This document shows, piece after piece, positions 10,604 through 19,587 of a stretch of DNA of 64,000 nt (positions within the stretch are counted from its first letter, which is position 1; each line of letters begins with the position of its first letter). Source of the stretch: Streptomyces sp. NBC_00523 (GTDB lineage: Bacteria; Actinomycetota; Actinomycetes; Streptomycetales; Streptomycetaceae). The notes under the pieces were generated by a model. It was not told the DNA's origin. It did no database searches and saw only the letters and a list, made by a program, of their open reading frames with translations. The position numbers were made by a program, and so were the translations under genes. Location: positions 2,294,001 to 2,358,000 of the forward strand of contig NZ_CP107836.1 in assembly GCF_036346615.1 (NCBI RefSeq). The letters are read 5' to 3'.

Positions 10604-10643
10604 GGCCCCGGCGGGCGGACCTGGTGGTCCGCCCGCCGGGGCC
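10604..10643. terminator. Bidirectional terminator between convergent genes
   Basis: GGCCCCGGCGGGCGGAC (10604-10620), a CTGGTG loop and the exact reverse complement (10627-10643) give a 17-bp GC stem. It sits between the stop of the MFS gene and the stop of the convergent small-protein gene. There is no U-tract. Confidence 0.75.
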
Positions 10644-10662
10644 TCGGTGTGTGCGCGGGCGG

Positions 10663-10890
10663 TCAGCTCTGCGCCGGGGCCTCCGGGGCCTCGGCCTCGG
10701 CCTCCGCGGCCTCCGGCTGCTCGGTGCCTGCGGCCCGCTCCCGCATCTTGCGGAGCAGCTCCTGCTTCTGGTCGGCGGCCGACCTGCGGTCGGCGGCCTC
10801 TCCGGCGGGGCCGGCCCCCTGCGCCCCGGTGCGGGACAGCTTCTTGCGCTGTCCGCCGACGCCGAGGAGGTTGTTGCGGCTCTTGGCCAT
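10663..10890 (-). CDS. Small basic/acidic protein of the DUF6243 type
   Basis: A 75-residue hypothetical protein starting MAKSRNNLLGVGGQRKKLSR, preceded by GGAGAA at good spacing. The N-terminal third is strongly basic, the middle is helical and charged (QKQELLRKMRERAAG), and the C-terminus is Ala/Glu/Pro-rich and likely disordered. I recall this as a small conserved Streptomyces family (DUF6243), with no known function. No signal peptide or membrane segment is visible. Monocistronic between two terminator regions. Confidence 0.75.
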   Translation of the reverse strand: MAKSRNNLLGVGGQRKKLSRTGAQGAGPAGEAADRRSAADQKQELLRKMRERAAGTEQPEAAEAEAEAPEAPAQS

Positions 10891-11127
10891 GGGGTTCTCC
10901 CAATGTGTGGTCTCGGTGAGGTCTCTCACGACCTCGGATCGATCCGGGGGGCGGCGGGTGGTCGGGCCCGCCGCGCTCTCACTCGTAGATCTGGAAGAAC
11001 GTGTACATGGGCAGGACGGTACCCATACCGGGCGCCCTCCTCACCCGGTTTTCCGCGGCCGGACGCACGAGGCCCCCGGTTCCGCGGCGGGCGCGGAAGC
11101 GGGGGTCTCGTTCAGCGGGTGCGGGCG

Positions 11128-12510
11128 TCAGCAGCCGAGCAGGCGGGAGGCGAGGTAGCCCTGGATCTGGTCCAGGGAGACGCGCTCCTGCTTCATCGTG
11201 TCGCGCTCGCGGACGGTGACCGCGTTGTCGTCCAGGGTGTCGAAGTCGACGGTGACGCAGAACGGCGTACCGATCTCGTCCTGGCGGCGGTAGCGGCGGC
11301 CGATGGCACCGGCGTCGTCGAACTCGATGTTCCAGTTCTGCCGGAGGCCGGCGGCGAGGCCCTTGGCCTTCGGCGAGAGCTGCGGGTTGCGGGAGAGCGG
11401 GAGGACCGCGACCTTGACCGGCGCCAGGCGCGGGTCGAGGCGCATCACGGCGCGCTTCTCCATGACGCCCTTGGCGTTCGGCGCCTCGTCCTCGCTGTAC
11501 GCGTCGAGGAGGAAGGCCAGCATCGCGCGGCCGACACCGGCTGCGGGCTCGATGACGAACGGGGTGTAGCGCTCGCTCTTCTCCTGGTCGAAGAAGGAGA
11601 GGTCCGTGCCCGACGCCTTGGAGTGGGCGTTGAGGTCGTAGTCGGTGCGGTTGGCGACGCCCTCCAGCTCGCCCCACTCGCTGCCGCCGAAGCGGAAGCG
11701 GTACTCGATGTCAGCGGTGCGCTTGGAGTAGTGGGAGAGCTTCTCCTGCGGGTGCTCGAACCACCGCATGTTCTCCTCGCGCATGCCGAGACCGGTGTAC
11801 CAGTTCCAGCGCTGCTCCATCCAGTACTCCTGCCACTGCTCGTCCTCGCCCGGCTTGACGAAGAACTCCATCTCCATCTGCTCGAACTCGCGCGTGCGGA
11901 AGATGAAGTTGCCCGGAGTGATCTCGTTGCGGAAGGACTTGCCCATCTGCGCGATGCCGAACGGGGGCTTCTTGCGCGCGGTGGTCAGCACCTGGGAGAA
12001 GTTGGTGAAGATGCCCTGGGCGGTCTCGGGGCGCAGGTAGGCGACCGAGCCGGAGTCCTGGGTCGGGCCGAGGTGCGTGGAGAGCAGGCCGGAGAACTGC
12101 TTGGGCTCGGTGAAGGTGCCCTTGTTGCCGCAGTTGGGGCAGTTGAGGTCGGCGAGGCCGTTGGCGGGCGCCTTGCCGTGCTTCTCCTCGTACGCCTCCT
12201 CCAGGTGGTCCGCGCGGTAGCGCTTGTGGCAGGAGGTGCACTCGGTCAGCGGGTCCGAGAACGTGGCGACGTGGCCGGACGCCACCCACACCTCGGGGGC
12301 CAGGATGACCGACGAGTCGATGCCGACGACGTCCTCGCGGGAGGTGACCATGTAGCGCCACCACTGGCGCTTCAGGTTCTCCTTGAGCTCGACGCCCAGC
12401 GGCCCGTAGTCCCAGGCGGCCTTCTGACCACCGTAGATCTCGCTGCAGGGGTAGACGAAGCCACGGCGCTTGCTCAGGCTGACGATGGTGTCGATCTTGT
12501 CGGCGGCCAC
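11128..12510 (-). CDS. glyS: Glycine--tRNA ligase, class II homodimeric
   Basis: Charges tRNA-Gly with glycine in the cytosol. At 460 residues it is the single-chain dimeric form found in actinobacteria. Class II motif 1 to 2 elements include KSFRNEITP and [14 protein letters not shown]; the C-terminal anticodon-binding domain begins near [10 protein letters not shown]. An insertion carries a CxxC pair at Cys91/Cys94 (CTSC) and another at Cys124/Cys127 (CPNC), a typical zinc-ribbon arrangement. The start is GTG at 12510 with GAAGAGAG upstream. It is divergent from the Zur-controlled zinc uptake operon, an appropriate neighbour for an apparent zinc enzyme, although a regulatory link is only inferred. 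About 230 bp of non-coding sequence follows before the next gene. Confidence 0.95.
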   Translation of the reverse strand: MAADKIDTIVSLSKRRGFVYPCSEIYGGQKAAWDYGPLGVELKENLKRQWWRYMVTSREDVVGIDSSVILAPEVWVASGHVATFSDPLTECTSCHKRYRADHLEEAYEEKHGKAPANGLADLNCPNCGNKGTFTEPKQFSGLLSTHLGPTQDSGSVAYLRPETAQGIFTNFSQVLTTARKKPPFGIAQMGKSFRNEITPGNFIFRTREFEQMEMEFFVKPGEDEQWQEYWMEQRWNWYTGLGMREENMRWFEHPQEKLSHYSKRTADIEYRFRFGGSEWGELEGVANRTDYDLNAHSKASGTDLSFFDQEKSERYTPFVIEPAAGVGRAMLAFLLDAYSEDEAPNAKGVMEKRAVMRLDPRLAPVKVAVLPLSRNPQLSPKAKGLAAGLRQNWNIEFDDAGAIGRRYRRQDEIGTPFCVTVDFDTLDDNAVTVRERDTMKQERVSLDQIQGYLASRLLGC

Positions 12511-12616
12511 GGTGCTCTCTTCATTACGACGGAACGGGCGGGCGAAGAGCCCAGATTACCGGCGGCGCCTGCCCTTCGATCAAATCGGTACCGGTCCCGT
12601 TCGCGAACCTCGCTTG

Positions 12617-12654
12617 TTGACAATCGTTTCCACTTTTGTTGAAAATGAGTGTCA
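12617..12654 (+). promoter_or_regulatory. znuA promoter with two Zur-box-like sites
   Basis: TTGACA (12617-12622) is a consensus -35 and GAAAAT (12641-12646) a candidate -10, with an 18-nt spacer. TGACAATCGTTTCCA (12618-12632) overlaps the -35, and TGAAAATGAGTGTCA (12640-12654) overlaps the -10 and the first base of the start codon. Both resemble the 15-bp TGAnAATnATTnTCA-like operator of zinc-responsive Fur-family repressors. The zur gene lies at the end of the same cluster. Transcription would start within a base or two of the ATG, so the message is probably leaderless. Confidence 0.7.
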
Positions 12655-13607
12655 TGAACATACGCCGCCTCATACCGGCCGCCGCCGTCACCGGCGCGGT
12701 CGCGCTCGGTCTCACCGCCGTCACCGCCTGCTCGTCGTCCGACACCTCCGACCACAAGGGCGACGGCCGGCTGGACGTGGTGGCGTCCTTCTATCCGATG
12801 CAGTTCCTGGCCGAGCGCATAGGCGGCGACCACGTCTCGGTCACCAGCCTCACCAAGCCCGGCGTGGAGCCCCACGACCTGGAGCTCAGTCCCCGGCAGA
12901 CCGGCAGGCTCAGCGACGCGGACTTCATCCTCTACCTCAAGGGCCTCCAGCCCGCCGTCGACGAGGCGATCAAGCAGTCCGGCGCCTCCCACACCCTCGA
13001 CGCCGCGACGCTGACCTCGCTGGAGGACCACGGCACCGAGACCGGCGGCGAGGAGCACGGCCACGAGCACGAGGGCGACGAGGCCGGTGCCGACCCGCAC
13101 ATCTGGCTGGACCCGGTGAAGTACACCGAGGTCGCCAAGGGCGTCGGGAAGTCCCTGGAGAAGACCGACCCGGACCACGCGGCGGACTACCGCAAGAACA
13201 CCGACGCGCTGGTCAAGGAGCTGGGCGCGCTCGACACCGCGTACCGGACCGGGCTGAAGAACACCGCGACGAAGACGTTCATCACCACGCACTCCGCCTT
13301 CGGCTACCTCGCCGAGCGCTACGGGCTGACCCAGGAGGGCATCGCCGGCATCGACCCCGAGGCCGAGCCCAGCCCCGCCCGCATCAGCGCCCTGCACTCC
13401 ATCGCCGAGAAGAAGAAGGTCACCACCGTCTTCTTCGAGACGCTCGCCAGCGACAAGACCGCGAAGACCGTCGCCCGGGACACCGGACTGAAGACCGACG
13501 TCCTGGATCCGCTGGAGGGAATCACGGACAAGTCCAAGGGCGATGACTACATCGAGGTCATGAAGTCCAACCTCACCGCCCTGCGCTCGGCGCTCGGCGC
13601 GAAGTGA
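12654..13607 (+). CDS. znuA: Zinc ABC transporter substrate-binding lipoprotein
   Basis: A 317-residue cluster A-I metal-binding protein that captures Zn2+ outside the membrane and delivers it to ZnuBC. The signal peptide ends in the lipobox VTAC with Cys26. Metal ligands expected of the family are visible: His in GVEPHDLEL, His in ADPHIWLDP, His in TTHSAFGYLAERYG and a C-terminal acidic ligand. Between the first two sites is the His/Asp/Glu-rich loop EEHGHEHEGDEAGADPH, typical of ZnuA. I start at ATG 12654, overlapping the downstream Zur box. The stop overlaps the znuC start by 4 nt, implying translational coupling. Confidence 0.95.
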   Translation: MNIRRLIPAAAVTGAVALGLTAVTACSSSDTSDHKGDGRLDVVASFYPMQFLAERIGGDHVSVTSLTKPGVEPHDLELSPRQTGRLSDADFILYLKGLQPAVDEAIKQSGASHTLDAATLTSLEDHGTETGGEEHGHEHEGDEAGADPHIWLDPVKYTEVAKGVGKSLEKTDPDHAADYRKNTDALVKELGALDTAYRTGLKNTATKTFITTHSAFGYLAERYGLTQEGIAGIDPEAEPSPARISALHSIAEKKKVTTVFFETLASDKTAKTVARDTGLKTDVLDPLEGITDKSKGDDYIEVMKSNLTALRSALGAK

Positions 13608-14464
13608 GCGACGACCCCACCGCATCCGACGACCTCACCGCACCCGTCGGCCCGAACCGCGCAGCAGCACCGGAGGCGCTCATGCCCGAGCCCCAGCACC
13701 CCACCCGCGAACCCGTGATCGCCGTACGCGACGCGACCGCCACGCTGGGCGCGCGCCCCGTGCTGCGCGGCGTCGACCTGACCGTGGGCCGGGGCGAGGT
13801 CGTCGCCCTGCTCGGCGCCAACGGCTCCGGCAAGTCCACCGCCGTCCGCTCCGTCATCGGACAGGTCCCCCTGACCGGCGGCACCGTCGAGCTCTTCGGC
13901 ACCCCGCTGCGCCGCTTCCGCGACTGGGCCCGGGTCGGCTACGTACCGCAGCGCACCACCGCGGCCGGCGGCGTGCCCGCCACGATCCGCGAGGTCGTCT
14001 CCGCCGGGCGGCTCTCCCGCACCCGGCTCGGCCTCCTCCGCAAGGCCGACCGCGCCGCCGTCGACCGGGCCATCGAGCTCGTCGGCCTCACCGACCGCGC
14101 GAAGGACTCGGTGAACGCCCTCTCCGGCGGCCAGCACCAGCGCGTGCTGATCGCCCGCGCGCTCGCCGCCGAACCGGAGCTCCTGATCATGGACGAGCCG
14201 ATGGCGGGCGTGGACCTGGCCAGCCAGGAGATCCTGGCCGCCACCCTGCGCGAGCAGGTCGCCGCGGGCACCACCGTGCTCCTCGTCCTGCACGAGCTGG
14301 GCCCGCTGGAGCCCCTGATCGACCGGGCGGTCGTCCTGCGCGACGGCTGCGTGCTGCACGACGGACCGCCCCCGAAGGCCGTCGGGCAGCACGCCCTGCC
14401 CGGCCACGACCACGTACACCCCCACGCGGCTTCCGAGCCCGTCCGGACGGGACTGCTGAGCTGA
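13604..14464 (+). CDS. znuC: Zinc ABC transporter ATP-binding protein
   Basis: A 286-residue ATPase that powers zinc import. Walker A GANGSGKST is at residues 71-79, signature LSGGQHQR at 173-180, Walker B LLIMDEP at 193-199, and the switch histidine follows in LVLHE. A non-conserved N-terminal extension of about 35 residues precedes the ABC domain. The C-terminal tail has a small His-rich stretch (QHALPGHDHVHPH), plausible for a metal transporter. GTG 13604 overlaps the znuA stop in a GTGA arrangement. The znuB start follows 2 bp after the stop. Confidence 0.95.
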   Translation: MSDDPTASDDLTAPVGPNRAAAPEALMPEPQHPTREPVIAVRDATATLGARPVLRGVDLTVGRGEVVALLGANGSGKSTAVRSVIGQVPLTGGTVELFGTPLRRFRDWARVGYVPQRTTAAGGVPATIREVVSAGRLSRTRLGLLRKADRAAVDRAIELVGLTDRAKDSVNALSGGQHQRVLIARALAAEPELLIMDEPMAGVDLASQEILAATLREQVAAGTTVLLVLHELGPLEPLIDRAVVLRDGCVLHDGPPPKAVGQHALPGHDHVHPHAASEPVRTGLLS

Positions 14465-14466
14465 TC

Positions 14467-15360
14467 ATGGAATTCCTCGACCCTCCCTTCATGCAGCGGG
14501 CCCTGCTCGCCGCCGTGCTGGTCGGCGTCATCGCGCCCGCCGTCGGCATCTACCTCGTGCAGCGCCGGCAGGCCCTGATGGGCGACGGCATCGGCCACAT
14601 CGCGATGACCGGTGTCGGCCTCGGCTTCCTGCTCTCCACCAGCCCGGTCTGGATGGCCACCGCCGTCGCCGTCGTGGGCGCGGTCGTCATGGAGCTGATC
14701 CGCTGGTACGGCCGCACCCGCGGCGACATCGCGCTGGCCATGCTCTTCTACGGGGGCATGGCGGGCGGTGTCCTGCTGATCAACCTCTCCGACACCGGCT
14801 CGAACGCCAACCTGACCTCGTACCTCTTCGGCTCGCTGTCCACGGTCTCCTCCGAGGACATCACCGCGATCTCGCTGCTCGCCGCGTTCGTGCTGCTGGT
14901 GACGGTGGGGCTGCGGCGGCAGCTGTTCGCGGTCAGCCAGGACGAGGAGTTCGCCCGGGTGACCGGCCTGCCGGTGCGGATGCTGAACCTGCTCATCGCG
15001 GTCACCGCCGCCGTGACCGTCACGGTCGCCATGCGGGTCGTGGGGCTGCTGCTGGTCAGCGCCCTGATGGTGGTCCCGGTCGCCGCCGCGCAGCAGATCA
15101 CCCGGTCCTTCAAGGTGACGTTCGTGCTCGCCGTCGTCATCGGCGTCGGTGTCACTCTTTCCGGCACCATCACCTCGTACTACCAGGATGTCCCGCCCGG
15201 CGCGACGATCGTGCTGCTGGCCATCGGCGTCTTCGTCGTCCTGACGCTGCTCGCCGCCCCGCTCGCCCGCCGCCGGGCCCGGCGCGGCGAGACCGAGGCG
15301 GAGCGGTGCACCCTGGAAGTACCGGGGGCCCGCCCGGCACCGGACGACGTCCGAGTCTGA
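14467..15360 (+). CDS. znuB: Zinc ABC transporter permease
   Basis: A 297-residue ABC-3 family integral membrane subunit with roughly 8 hydrophobic segments, e.g. around ALLAAVLVGVIAPAVGIYLV and VVGLLLVSALMVVPVAAAQQ. The family loop QRRQALMGDGIGHIAMTGVG is near the N-terminus. It forms the membrane channel with znuC-encoded ATPases. It starts 2 bp after znuC. The C-terminal 30 residues are hydrophilic. The zur gene follows on the same strand after 65 bp. Confidence 0.94.
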   Translation: MEFLDPPFMQRALLAAVLVGVIAPAVGIYLVQRRQALMGDGIGHIAMTGVGLGFLLSTSPVWMATAVAVVGAVVMELIRWYGRTRGDIALAMLFYGGMAGGVLLINLSDTGSNANLTSYLFGSLSTVSSEDITAISLLAAFVLLVTVGLRRQLFAVSQDEEFARVTGLPVRMLNLLIAVTAAVTVTVAMRVVGLLLVSALMVVPVAAAQQITRSFKVTFVLAVVIGVGVTLSGTITSYYQDVPPGATIVLLAIGVFVVLTLLAAPLARRRARRGETEAERCTLEVPGARPAPDDVRV

Positions 15361-15425
15361 CTCCCCGGATGGGGCGGGCTGGCACAATGGCCCGACAGAT
15401 GTACGGGCGACACGAGGAGGCTCCT

Positions 15426-15860
15426 GTGGCGACGGCGCCGATCAGTGGTACGAACGCGGCTCCGGTACGCGGCCGCTCGACCCGGCAGCGGGCAGCCGTT
15501 GCGGCGGCGCTCGACGAGGTGGACGAGTTCCGCAGCGCCCAGGAGCTGCACGACGTCCTCAAACACCGGGGGGACTCGGTCGGCCTGACGACGGTCTACC
15601 GCACCCTCCAGTCCCTCGCGGACGCCGGTGAGGTGGACGTCCTGCGCACCACAGAGGGCGAGTCCGTCTACCGGCGCTGCTCGACCGGCGAGCACCACCA
15701 CCACCTGGTCTGCCGCATGTGCGGCAAGGCGGTCGAGGTCGAGGGCCCCGTGGTCGAGCAGTGGGCGGAGACCATCGCCAGCCAGCACGGCTTCGTCAAC
15801 GTGGCACACACGGTCGAGGTCTTCGGCACCTGCGCGGACTGCGCGAGCGGCGAGAACTAG
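15426..15860 (+). CDS. zur: Zinc-responsive Fur-family repressor
   Basis: A 144-residue repressor that binds operator DNA when zinc-loaded. The winged helix contains RSAQELHDVLK and VGLTTVYRTLQSLADAGEVD. Metal sites: HHHH (90-93), Cys85, CRMC (96-99) and CADC (136-139). The two CxxC pairs form the structural zinc site of the family. I start at GTG 15426 because GAGG lies upstream at normal spacing; the open frame runs back into znuB without a ribosome site. It closes the zinc uptake cluster, and Zur-box-like sites lie at the cluster promoter, so autoregulation by feedback is likely. A hairpin follows the stop. Confidence 0.93.
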   Translation: MATAPISGTNAAPVRGRSTRQRAAVAAALDEVDEFRSAQELHDVLKHRGDSVGLTTVYRTLQSLADAGEVDVLRTTEGESVYRRCSTGEHHHHLVCRMCGKAVEVEGPVVEQWAETIASQHGFVNVAHTVEVFGTCADCASGEN

Positions 15861-15863
15861 GAG

Positions 15864-15895
15864 AAGGGCCGGCGGGGAACCCCCTGCCGGCCCTT
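15864..15895. terminator. Terminator between zur and uppS
   Basis: AAGGGCCGGC (15864-15873) pairs with GCCGGCCCTT (15886-15895), and the loop has extra GGGG/CCCC pairing. It sits in the 39-bp gap between convergent zur and uppS and can serve both. Confidence 0.75.
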
Positions 15896-15899
15896 CCGC

Positions 15900-16718
15900 T
15901 CAGCTCCCCGAGGCCGCGACCTCCTCGGCGCCGCCGAAGCGGCGGTCGCGCTGGGCGAATTCCAGACAGGCGCGCCACAGGTCACGGCGGTCGAAGTCGG
16001 GCCACAGCACGTCCTGGAAGACCATCTCGGCGTACGCGCTCTGCCAGATCAGGTAGTTCGAGGTGCGCTGCTCGCCGCTGGGGCGCACGAACAGGTCCAC
16101 GTCCGGCATGTCCGGGTAGTAGATGTACTTCGCGAACGTCTTCTCGTTGACCTTCGACGGGTCGAGCCGCCCGGCGGCGACGTCCTGCGCGATCCGCTGC
16201 GCGGCGTCCGCGATCTCCGCCCGGCCGCCGTAGTTGACGCAGAAGTACAGCGTCATCTTGTCGTTGTCCTTGGTCTGCTCCTGGGCGACCTGGAGCTCCT
16301 GGACGACGGACTTCCACAGCTTGGGCATGCGGCCCACCCAGCGGATCCGGATGCCCAGCTCGTCCATCTCGTCACGGCGGCGGCGGATGACGTCCCGGTT
16401 GAAGTTCATCAGGAACTTCACCTCCTCCGGGGACCGCTTCCAGTTCTCCGTCGAGAAGGCGTACAGCGAGAGGTTCTTGACGCCCATCTCGATGCAGCCC
16501 TTGAGCACGTCCATGACGACGGCCTCGCCGACCTTGTGCCCCTCGGTGCGCGGCAGACCGCGCTCCTTCGCCCAGCGGCCGTTGCCGTCCATCACGATGG
16601 CGACGTGCTTGGGCACCAGCTCACCGGGGATCTTCGGGGGCACGGCACCGGACGGGTGCGGCTCCGGGGTCTTGTGGTCGCGCCGGTTACGGCCGCCGAG
16701 CATCCCGCGTACTGCCAT
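15900..16718 (-). CDS. uppS: Isoprenyl transferase (cis-prenyltransferase)
   Basis: Condenses isopentenyl diphosphate units in cis to make the polyprenyl diphosphate carrier used for cell-wall synthesis. The 272 residues contain the catalytic signature MDGNGRWA with Asp44, the substrate loop [27 protein letters not shown] and the C-terminal [20 protein letters not shown] region. A short basic N-terminal extension of about 35 residues is not conserved. It lies 21 bp downstream of recO, and the pair is probably one operon. Whether the product is C55 or shorter cannot be told here. Confidence 0.95.
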   Translation of the reverse strand: MAVRGMLGGRNRRDHKTPEPHPSGAVPPKIPGELVPKHVAIVMDGNGRWAKERGLPRTEGHKVGEAVVMDVLKGCIEMGVKNLSLYAFSTENWKRSPEEVKFLMNFNRDVIRRRRDEMDELGIRIRWVGRMPKLWKSVVQELQVAQEQTKDNDKMTLYFCVNYGGRAEIADAAQRIAQDVAAGRLDPSKVNEKTFAKYIYYPDMPDVDLFVRPSGEQRTSNYLIWQSAYAEMVFQDVLWPDFDRRDLWRACLEFAQRDRRFGGAEEVAASGS

Positions 16719-16739
16719 GAGCTTCTCAGTCTCCCTGTG

Positions 16740-17486
16740 TCACTTCTCTACGTACCGCAGTGAACGCAGCCCGCGCTCCAGATGCCAGTGCAGATACGCG
16801 GACACCAGCCCGCTCCCCTCCCTGACATGACGCGCCTCGCACGCGTCCGCCGTCTCCCAGTCGCCGGTGAGCAGCGCGCTCAGCAGGGCGACGGCCTCAG
16901 CCGAGGGTACGACGCTGCCGGGCACCCGGCAGTCGCCGCATACGATGCCGCCCGCCGCCACGGAGAAAAAACGGTTCGGTCCGGGCAGACCGCAGCGGGC
17001 GCAGTCGTCGAAGCTGGGGGCGTAGCCGTTGACCGCGAGGGAGCGCAGCAGGAAGGCGTCCAGGATCAGATGCGGCTCGTGCTCGCCCCGGGCCAGTGTG
17101 CGCAGCCCGCCCACCAGCAGCAGGTACTGCTGGACCGCCGGTTCGCCCTCGTGGTCGGTGAAGCGCTCGGCGGTCTCCAGCATCGCGGTCCCGGCGGTGT
17201 AGCGCCCGTAGTCCGTGACGATCCCGCCGCCGTACGGGGCGATCGTCTCGCTCTGGGTGCACAGCGGAAGACCGCGCCCGACCAGCTCGCTGCCCCGTGC
17301 GAAGAACTGCACGTCCACATGGGAGAACGGCTCCAGGCGGGCCCCGAACTTCGACTTGGTGCGGCGCACCCCGCGCGCGACGGCGCGCACCCGGCCGTGG
17401 CCCCGGGTCAGCAGCGTGATGATCCGGTCGGCCTCGCCCAGCTTCTGCGTGCGCAGCACCACGCCGTCGTCCCGGAACAAGCTCAT
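16740..17486 (-). CDS. recO: DNA repair protein RecO
   Basis: A 248-residue protein that acts with RecR and RecF to load RecA onto SSB-coated DNA. The N-terminal OB-fold begins MSLFRDDGVVLRTQKLGEAD. A zinc-binding module contains CARC and, about 20 residues later, CGDC. I choose ATG 17486, the start typical of Streptomyces homologues; ATG 17495 is in frame 3 codons upstream. GACAAT lies 7 nt upstream of 17486, suggesting a leaderless transcript. It is cotranscribed with uppS downstream. Confidence 0.93.
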   Translation of the reverse strand: MSLFRDDGVVLRTQKLGEADRIITLLTRGHGRVRAVARGVRRTKSKFGARLEPFSHVDVQFFARGSELVGRGLPLCTQSETIAPYGGGIVTDYGRYTAGTAMLETAERFTDHEGEPAVQQYLLLVGGLRTLARGEHEPHLILDAFLLRSLAVNGYAPSFDDCARCGLPGPNRFFSVAAGGIVCGDCRVPGSVVPSAEAVALLSALLTGDWETADACEARHVREGSGLVSAYLHWHLERGLRSLRYVEK

Positions 17487-17545
17487 GCGTCCCATTGTCC
17501 GGTACGCCACCGACACCCGGGGCACGCCCCCGTGAGGCGGCCCGG

Positions 17546-18217
17546 TCAGCCTCCCCCGGCGGGCACCACGAGCCCCGACTCGTAGGCGGCGATGACCAGC
17601 TGGGCGCGGTCGCGGGCGCCCAGCTTGCCCATGATCCGGCTGACGTGGGTCTTGGCGGTGAGCGGGCTGAGGCCCAGGCTCTCGGCGATCCCCGTGTTGT
17701 TGAGGCCGCGTGCGACCAGGGACAGGACCTGGCACTCCCGCTCGGAGAGCACGCCGAGGCCCTCGGGGCCGGGCCCGGCGGGGGCGCTCGGGGCGCTGAG
17801 CACCCGGGCGATGAGCCGGGCGGTCGGGCCGGGCGAGAGCAGGGAGTCCCCGGCCGCGACGGTCCTGATCGCGGCCAGCAGGTCGGCGGGCCGGGTGTCC
17901 TTGACCAGGAAGCCGGAGGCGCCCGCGCGCAGCGCCTCGACGATGTGGTCGTCGGTGTCGTAGGTGGTGAGGACCAGCACCTTCACCCCGGCCAGGTCCT
18001 CGTCGGCGGCGATCCGGCGGGTGGCCTCGATGCCGTCGAGCTCCGGCATCCGGATGTCCATGACGACGAGGTCGGCGCGGGCCGAGCGGGCGAGCGCGAC
18101 CGCTTCCAGGCCGGTGGCGGCCTCGCCGACCACCTCCATCTCCGGGTCGGAGCCGACGAGCATCGCGAAGGCCGCCCGGACGAGCGTCTGGTCGTCCGCG
18201 AGCAGTACCCGGATCAT
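17546..18217 (-). CDS. NarL/FixJ-family response regulator
   Basis: A 223-residue two-component regulator. The receiver domain has the acidic pocket LADDQ (Asp8, Asp9), phospho-acceptor Asp54 in VVMDIRMPELDG, the switch Thr in LVLTTYDTDD and the Lys of GFLVKD. A LuxR-type helix-turn-helix follows (LSERECQVLSLVARGLNNTG to TAKTHVSRIMGKLG). Its ATG overlaps the upstream kinase stop in an ATGA arrangement. Order of the operon: MMPL transporter, kinase, regulator, all coupled by 4-nt overlaps. The inverted repeat upstream of the operon is a plausible target. Confidence 0.94.
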   Translation of the reverse strand: MIRVLLADDQTLVRAAFAMLVGSDPEMEVVGEAATGLEAVALARSARADLVVMDIRMPELDGIEATRRIAADEDLAGVKVLVLTTYDTDDHIVEALRAGASGFLVKDTRPADLLAAIRTVAAGDSLLSPGPTARLIARVLSAPSAPAGPGPEGLGVLSERECQVLSLVARGLNNTGIAESLGLSPLTAKTHVSRIMGKLGARDRAQLVIAAYESGLVVPAGGG

Positions 18218-19587
18218 GAGGTCGTCTCCGCTTCCCGTTCCGACATGTGTGCACGCGCGTCCGTGCGTGGCTCGTCCGGCTGGTTTCCCGGGGGCGCCGG
18301 CGGGAGAGGCAGCAGGGCCGACACCTCGAAGCCGCCTCCGGGGCGCGGGCCCGCCGTGAGGGTGCCGCCCGTGGACCGGGCGCGTTCCCGCATCCCGACG
18401 ATGCCGAACCCGGACCCGGCGCCGTCCTCCACCGGACCGGTGCCGTCGTCGGTGACCGTGACCCGCAGCGCCCCGCCCGCCGGGGCGACGACGACGCGCA
18501 CCCGGACCCCGGCGCCCGCGTGGCGTACCGCGTTCGTCAGGGACTCCTGGACGATCCGGTAGGCGGCCGCCCCGATGGCCGGGGCGAGGCGTCCGGCCGG
18601 GACGCCGGTGTCGAGCTCGACCCGCGCCCCGGCCGCCTCGGCGGCCCGTACGAGGCCGGGCAGCGCGGCCAGGCCGGGCAGCGGGCCCTCGGCGTCCGCT
18701 CCCCCGCCGTCCTGCCCGGTGCCGCGCAGCACCTGGAGGGTGGTCCGGAGCTCCGCCCTGGCCTCCCGGCAGGTGTCGGCGATGTCGTCCAGCGCGGCGG
18801 CGACGGCCCGCCGGTCGAGCCGTTCCGGGTCGACGGTCAGGATGTGCGAGGCGACCGAGGTCCGCACCCCGATGACGGTGATGCTGTGCGCGAGGAGGTC
18901 GTGCAGATCGCGGGCGATCCGCAGCCGCTCCTCCGCGACCCGGCGGGCGGCCTCCTCCTCCCGGGTCCGCTCGGCGCGTTCGGCACGCTCCAGCACCGAG
19001 GCGACGTACTGGCGGTAGATGCGCACGTCGACCCCGCAGAACAGCACCGCGACGATCCACCCGGAGATCCGCAGCAGTTCGAGCCCGTCGTGGGTGCTGA
19101 GGGCGAGCACCACCGTCACCATCACGGAGGTGACGCCGATGCCGACGGCCAGGGTGCGCAGCGGGCGGCCGGTGACGGCCACCGTGTAGAGCGCGATCCA
19201 GGTCTGCGGCATCGGCGCCGTGTGGAGGTTGTCGGCGCCGTGGTAGGCCGCCAGCAGCGGCACCATGGCGAGCAGGACCAGCACCGGGGCGCGCCGCCGC
19301 CAGACGAGCGGTACGGCGCTGCCCAGGAGCAGGGCCCAGCCCGTCGCGCCCATCCTCCCGGCGCCCCCGGCGGCCAGCGCGAGGGCCGTGGAGAGCACCG
19401 CGGCGGCCACGGCGATCAGGGCGTCGTTGCGCGTCCGGTGCGGCGCCCGCATCGGGTCGCGGTTGACGACGGCCAGGATGCGGTCACGGCGGCTCGTGGC
19501 CGGGGCGGCGGGGGCGTTGGCTGGGGCGTTGGCTGGGGGCACGCCGCCATCCTCCGGTACGGGGCGGGGTGCTGTCAGCGCCGTCAC
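18214..19587 (-). CDS. Sensor histidine kinase (HisKA_3 type)
   Basis: A 457-residue membrane kinase. The N-terminus is Pro/Ala-rich and disordered, followed by about 4-5 transmembrane helices (residues about 55-190) with little extracytoplasmic sequence, so it probably senses within or near the membrane. A coiled coil rich in Glu/Arg leads to the DHp helix RIARDLHDLLAHSITVIG with phospho-acceptor His229. The HATPase domain has the N-box QESLTNAVRHA, VTDDGTG and GFGIVGMRER. The GTG at 19587 overlaps the transporter stop and the stop overlaps the regulator start, so all three proteins should be made together. Confidence 0.94.
   Translation of the reverse strand: MTALTAPRPVPEDGGVPPANAPANAPAAPATSRRDRILAVVNRDPMRAPHRTRNDALIAVAAAVLSTALALAAGGAGRMGATGWALLLGSAVPLVWRRRAPVLVLLAMVPLLAAYHGADNLHTAPMPQTWIALYTVAVTGRPLRTLAVGIGVTSVMVTVVLALSTHDGLELLRISGWIVAVLFCGVDVRIYRQYVASVLERAERAERTREEEAARRVAEERLRIARDLHDLLAHSITVIGVRTSVASHILTVDPERLDRRAVAAALDDIADTCREARAELRTTLQVLRGTGQDGGGADAEGPLPGLAALPGLVRAAEAAGARVELDTGVPAGRLAPAIGAAAYRIVQESLTNAVRHAGAGVRVRVVVAPAGGALRVTVTDDGTGPVEDGAGSGFGIVGMRERARSTGGTLTAGPRPGGGFEVSALLPLPPAPPGNQPDEPRTDARAHMSEREAETTS

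Noticed and set aside
12511-12616. T-box riboswitch upstream of glyS
   Set aside because: The leader is only about 100 nt and I see no T-box sequence or specifier loop.
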